The notes under the pieces were generated by a model. That model saw nothing but the letters and a program-made list of their open reading frames with translations. It had not been told where the DNA came from and ran no database searches. Both the position numbers and the translations under genes were made by a program. From contig BSBM01000643.1 of the NCBI GenBank assembly GCA_027924585.1, positions 17,842,501 to 17,906,500 of the forward strand: a DNA stretch of 64,000 bases, given 5' to 3'. Source of the stretch: Larix kaempferi. Its lineage: Eukaryota; Streptophyta; Pinopsida; Pinales; Pinaceae. Positions 60,055-64,000 of this stretch are shown piece after piece; position 1 is the stretch's first letter; each line of letters begins with the position of its first letter.

Positions 60055-60490
60055 GTAGCATGGAAAATATCCTAGGAGATCCGATCGTTTGAGCTCGGAT
60101 GCTCTTTCGAGATTTTGCTACTGGTAGCATAGAAAATATCCTAGGAGATCTGATAGTTTGAGCTCGGATGCTCTTTCGAGGTTTTTCTACAGAATGCATG
60201 TAATCAGTCTTGGAGATCCGATAGGTTGAGTTGTGTGCTCGTAAAAGTCCTGGGATGCTCTTTAGAGATCTTGCAGGTTGCGAGACACTCTTTTAAGGTT
60301 TTTCTTGACCACATGTAAAAGATCCAGGGAGATCCGATAGGTTGAGCTGTGTGCTCTTAAAATTCCTGGGATGCTCTTTCGAGGTTTTGTCGTGGTCACA
60401 TGTAAATGGTCCTAGGAGATCCAATAGGTTGAGCTGTGTGGTCGTAAAATTCCTAGGATGCTCTTTCGAGGTTTTGTTGACGCACGTAAT
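60055..60490 (+). repeat. Irregular tandem repeats before the 3' LTR
   Basis: Five units sharing GGAGATCCGAT-GTTTGAGCT and GGATGCTCTTTCGAGGTTTT, spaced about 65-115 bp. ORFs on both strands here follow the repeat. Confidence 0.8.
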
Positions 60491-60748
60491 CAGCCCTGAG
60501 GATTCCACAGGATGGCTAGAGATGTTGAAGACCTACAGGAGGCTAGGCCCACAACTAGCATGAAAAAGGGTTGGTCTATAGAACTTCCTATGAAGAGAAG
60601 AATTGAGAGATAGAACCAGTGATCGAGATGATGAGTACAGCAATAGTGACAATAATGCTCCGTGATCTAGTGACGATAATCCAGCTCCAGAATTGAAGAC
60701 TTGTGTCGATATGTATTGATGACCTGTGTCAAGAGAATACCTTCCTAG

Positions 60749-60759
60749 TTAAGAGGGAG
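60749..60759 (+). other. Polypurine tract
   Basis: TTAAGAGGGAG directly before the LTR TG. Confidence 0.85.
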
Positions 60760-61235
60760 TGTTGATGTATTTGTAACTTCAGAATATATTCACTTGTATA
60801 ATGTATGTATTACATTTTTACTTTATTGTATCCCGAACGGAGATGTATAATTCCTTCGATTGGAAGTGTCATCATTTGTACTTGCGAGTGTCACAATTTA
60901 TATTGTAAGTGTCGTAACTTATATTTGATGGGTTATTAGACCACCTTGGTGGGGTCAGCCCTGTATGAGTCATGTGGGTTAAAGGGTTATTAGATCACCC
61001 TAGTGGGTTGACCTAGTCAACATTATGTTAAGTCGTTAAGTTGGGGCCGACCTAGTTAGAGTTAAAAGTCAAGTCAAGGTAAAGTATAAATAGTGAGTGT
61101 GACTCTCTCATTTAACACATTCACTCACTCCTTCAATTCGCATTAGTGAGAGAGAGGAGGACTGCGCACAAGTGGAGGAGGATCAGTTGCTAGGAGACTA
61201 TCTCTTGTTTTGGGGTTTGATCTTTGTGATCTTTG
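60760..61235 (+). repeat. Copia 3' LTR, interrupted
   Basis: Matches 52534-53003 closely, then stops after TGATCTTTG, where TGTTAACAATC of another element begins. The missing ~170 bp should be beyond the window. Confidence 0.88.
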
Positions 61236-62046
61236 TGTTAACAATCAAATTAACACCCCTAGTCATGTGACAGAAAAAACACATTTTTACTATGCGCCCG
61301 CAACATGAAGACAAAACACAAGTATATTCATATACAAATCCTCTTTGATCTAATCACTTCTCCCATAAATGGAAGGATTAGGTGAAGAAAGTAAGAACCT
61401 AAAGAGATCAAGTTCAGTGATTGAACCACTCATAAAAGGTCCAAAACTAAGCTACACCAATCAAAAAGTGAAGAGAAATGCATTAAAATGCATTAATTGT
61501 GCTTAAAGTATGCTAAGTTGTGCAAAAAGCCTAAAAACTATGGAAAAGTGGGTTTTTGAGTGAAAATAGTCAAAAAACATGAAAAGGGACAATCCCACAT
61601 TGAAAAGAGAAACTTGAGAGCACACTTCCCAATGCTATATAAGAAAGGCATTTGGGGCATTGTAAAGTGGGAAAGGAAGAGCAAGGCATGCTGGAGAGAT
61701 TCTGAAGGAGGAGGAAAAACTCAATTTCTTCAAAAGCAAGGGTGGAGGAAGGAAAGCTCATGGCAATGGGGGGGGGATTCACACCAAGATCCATGGTGAG
61801 GATGTACCTGTTCATTGTTTTAATATGAATTGATTCAAGTTTCTACCATTTAAGAATTTGAATTTTGCTTATCACGTATGATTTTAATTCTCAAATGGCT
61901 TTAGATCTTAATGCATTTTTTATGAATGAATGTATATCTTAAGAAGATTGTAATAATATTTTCATTTGCTGACATAGAATATCACCACTTCTTAGTAAAG
62001 TTGCTAAAATAGAGTAGACAAGTCCCTACACTATTTGTTGTTATCA
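61236..62046 (+). mobile_element. 5' LTR of a further LTR retrotransposon (nested)
   Basis: Begins TGTTAACAATC inside the copia 3' LTR, has a TATA-like GCTATATAAGAAAGG near 61633 and ends TTGTTATCA at 62046; the ends are inverted (TGTTAAC with GTTATCA). It is followed by ATTGGCGACTCCGTGG, a phrase seen after LTRs of plant Ty3/gypsy elements as a tRNA primer site. No target duplication can be checked because the far end lies outside. The ORF at 61560-61799 is LTR DNA. Confidence 0.6.
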
Positions 62047-64000
62047 GATTGGCGACTCCGTGGCTTGAAATTTCTTGATATTTCATGATTTTTCTTCATA
62101 TTTTGGTGCTAATCCTCCTTCAGATCTATTCATTTATGCTTTAAAGATATTTTCAAGACCCTAAGATCTAGCTGGAGAAGCTTAAGATCATCCTAAATAC
62201 ACCTTTAATTCATCAAACTATCTCAATTTGCATTCAGATCTGAGTTTCTTGATGTTTGAGAGCTAGTCGCACTGTCCTTCTTAGTAGTTATGCGTGTTTA
62301 ACTTCAAGCTATTGTTGTTCATCTGCGTATTACAATCTCCAATTCTGCGTGTTAAAGATTTTTCTAGCTATGCGTGAAATCTTTTAAATCTCAGCAATAA
62401 GCGTTAAATATTTTTTTTTCTGTGCGTTTTCTTAAAGCTCTGCACGAATTTTCATTAATGCATCCAAGATCTCTTAACGTTGTGCGATAAATATCTCATA
62501 ACTCTTCGTGTTTTCCTAAAACTCTTAACATTGTGGATGAGTGAATCGTAGATGAGTGCTAAAGCTCATAAAGATGAGTGAATCGTCCAGCTTCAAAATA
62601 TGTCTATTTAGCTCTGCGTGGACCGTAGATGTTTACTCAGTCTTGCACCAATCGTAGATACCATTTTAAGATTTTAAAGAGCTTTAACCATGGTCTTAAG
62701 CTTCTACCTCTACGCATGCAACCTTTAGTGATCTCTTGAATGTTGTGTTTATTGAATTTTGAGACACATTGCAAGAAATATAGGATACTTGAATCCATAG
62801 CTTGGATCCCTTTGTCTTCCAGTCTGTTCCAGGACTTCCTGCAAATTGTATCAAACATTGCTGATAACAACTCTGGAGAACATCAAAATTTTCGTAAATG
62901 ATGCATTTCTGGATTGAATTCCACAGTTTAAAATCTCAATCCATGGCGAGGAACGCATGAAGTCACAGATCTAAGATCCTAGGACTTGATCCGTCAACCT
63001 CCTGCAGTTCCCATGCATTCTGGCAATTGAAATTTTCTAAACCAACAGTAAATAGCCTGGTAGCAACACCAACGTGTTTGCAAACTGACACAGAATCCCT
63101 GTCAATACGAAGAAATTGATTGACACATGATCTTAGCATTGGAAACGTTATGACCTTAACTTCAGTTTTTCTTTGAATGTTGAATGCGGTTCGTTGAAAG
63201 ATGGTTTAAAGTTTGCATGAAATCATGTTTACAAAGAAAATATCCATTTAAAAACCGCGCCATAAAGAATACAATTCCAAACATGTATTAATCATTTTAA
63301 AAAAAAGTTTGCATAATTTGTATTAAAAAAGTTTGCATAGTTCGCATAATTTGGATTATAGTTTGCATAATTTGGATTAGAAAAGTTTTGCATAGTTGGG
63401 GTGACAATCTTTTTCTTTGGTTTAAAAAAAATTAGTTTATTTTTCCTTTTGAAAAAGTTTAGAAAATTTTTGAAATTTTTTGCTTAAATTGGATTAAATC
63501 TTTTTCATGAACCTTTAAAAGTAATCCAAGTTGCAATTTCTTTTTAAATTTTTCTTTAAATGTGTAATAAATATTTTTGCTTAAGACCCTATGCACATGC
63601 TTCTTGGAAACATTAAACCAAAAACCAATCAAAACCATATTAAAAAGATCATTTAACCACATTTGCAATGAAAAACAAACCTTGAACATCATATTGTGAG
63701 ATAACTTGACGATAATTTCTTTCCCAAAAACAGAAATTAACTTTCATTAGTTACATTTTGTTTTGGAGCTAGAATATTTTCGTAATCTGCATGCACAATT
63801 AGAGAGAGTTGCACCCCTAGAGTTCAGTTTTCTTGAGATATATTGTGTATGAGGCACCATATCCTCTTAACTCGCACCCTATGGTGATCTTGCGAATGAG
63901 AAAGTGTATCTCTCTTGTAATAGTTTAGGAGTTGATTTTTTCAAAGAATCTTATATCAAGCCACTGTATCCTCTTCACTCGCACCTTATGGTGACCTTGT
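62047..64000 (+). other. Leader of the nested LTR element, runs off the window
   Basis: No gag or pol by 64000. Features: repeated short GCGT/TGCGTG words at 62290-62520, a doubled GATGAGTGAATCGT at about 62535-62590, AGTTTGCATAATTTGGATTA repeats at 63305-63395, and a ~45-bp repeat (CTCTTAACTCGCACCCTATG / CTCTTCACTCGCACCTTATG) at 63848 and 63969. A long non-coding leader is usual for some Ty3/gypsy lineages. Confidence 0.45.

Larger units (their letters stand above)
52534..61235 (+). mobile_element. Ty1/copia retrotransposon with nested insertions
   Basis: 5' LTR, PBS-like site, long leader, RT-RNase H, tandem repeats, polypurine tract and the first part of the 3' LTR. It contains a solo LTR (53715-55740), and its 3' LTR is interrupted at 61235 by another element; the rest should lie beyond the window. 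Leader and LTR match the pol-less element at 33093-37082, which makes this the coding relative. Gag, protease and integrase were not recognised between 56341 and 57900, so this copy is also defective. Confidence 0.9.

Overview
This window is nuclear DNA from a large, transposon-rich plant genome. Nested LTR retrotransposons, LINE fragments, a CYP86-type P450 end, bulb-type lectin remnants, an RPW8-type NLR fragment and an Argonaute fragment with plant-style GT-AG introns all point to a seed plant. A gymnosperm is my guess (inference only). I see no clearly intact cellular gene; nearly every coding stretch is partial, frameshifted or part of a mobile element.

Layout. 1-960: part of a Ty3/gypsy LTR. 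961-6434: AT-rich, no supported gene. 6435-8311 and 29743-33824: copy A of a roughly 6-kb segmental duplication (LINE 3' remnant, P450 last part, lectin pseudogene, LTR retrotransposon end). 41860-47943: copy B of the same segment, uninterrupted. Copy A is split by a 21,431-bp insertion (8312-29742), and copy B supplies its empty site at 43798/43799.

The insertion is the most interesting object here. It has no target-site duplication, sits between two T residues, starts with a 13-bp near-palindrome whose inverted copy lies 17 bp from the other end, and finishes with a short hairpin. Inside are an EEP-endonuclease C-terminal remnant and an intron-containing RPA1-like gene. These are features of Helentron/Helitron2-type rolling-circle elements. 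It also carries an AGO4-clade Argonaute pseudogene with introns, an RPW8-type NLR NB-ARC fragment, internal copies of its own 5' end, a GC-rich repeat block present in both orientations, and two foldback structures. I could not find a Rep/helicase, so it is probably non-autonomous or a nested composite.

The rest. 33093-37082 is a structurally complete but pol-less LTR retrotransposon (TSD GAGCT, initiator-Met PBS) inside copy A. Its 3' LTR is shared at the same site in copy B, so it predates the duplication. 39970-41859 is a minus-strand chromovirus (integrase, chromodomain, LTR) truncated at the copy B boundary. 48039-49615 is a degenerate ORF of unknown, probably retroelement, origin. 49910-50343 is a cluster of six GC-rich palindromes. 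50640-52343 is a minus-strand LINE. 52534-61235 is a Ty1/copia element of the same family as the pol-less one. It contains a perfectly bounded 2,026-bp solo LTR (53715-55740) and is itself interrupted in its 3' LTR by another LTR element that runs off the window end (61236-64000).

All homology calls rest on motif recognition by eye. No alignment or database search was run.
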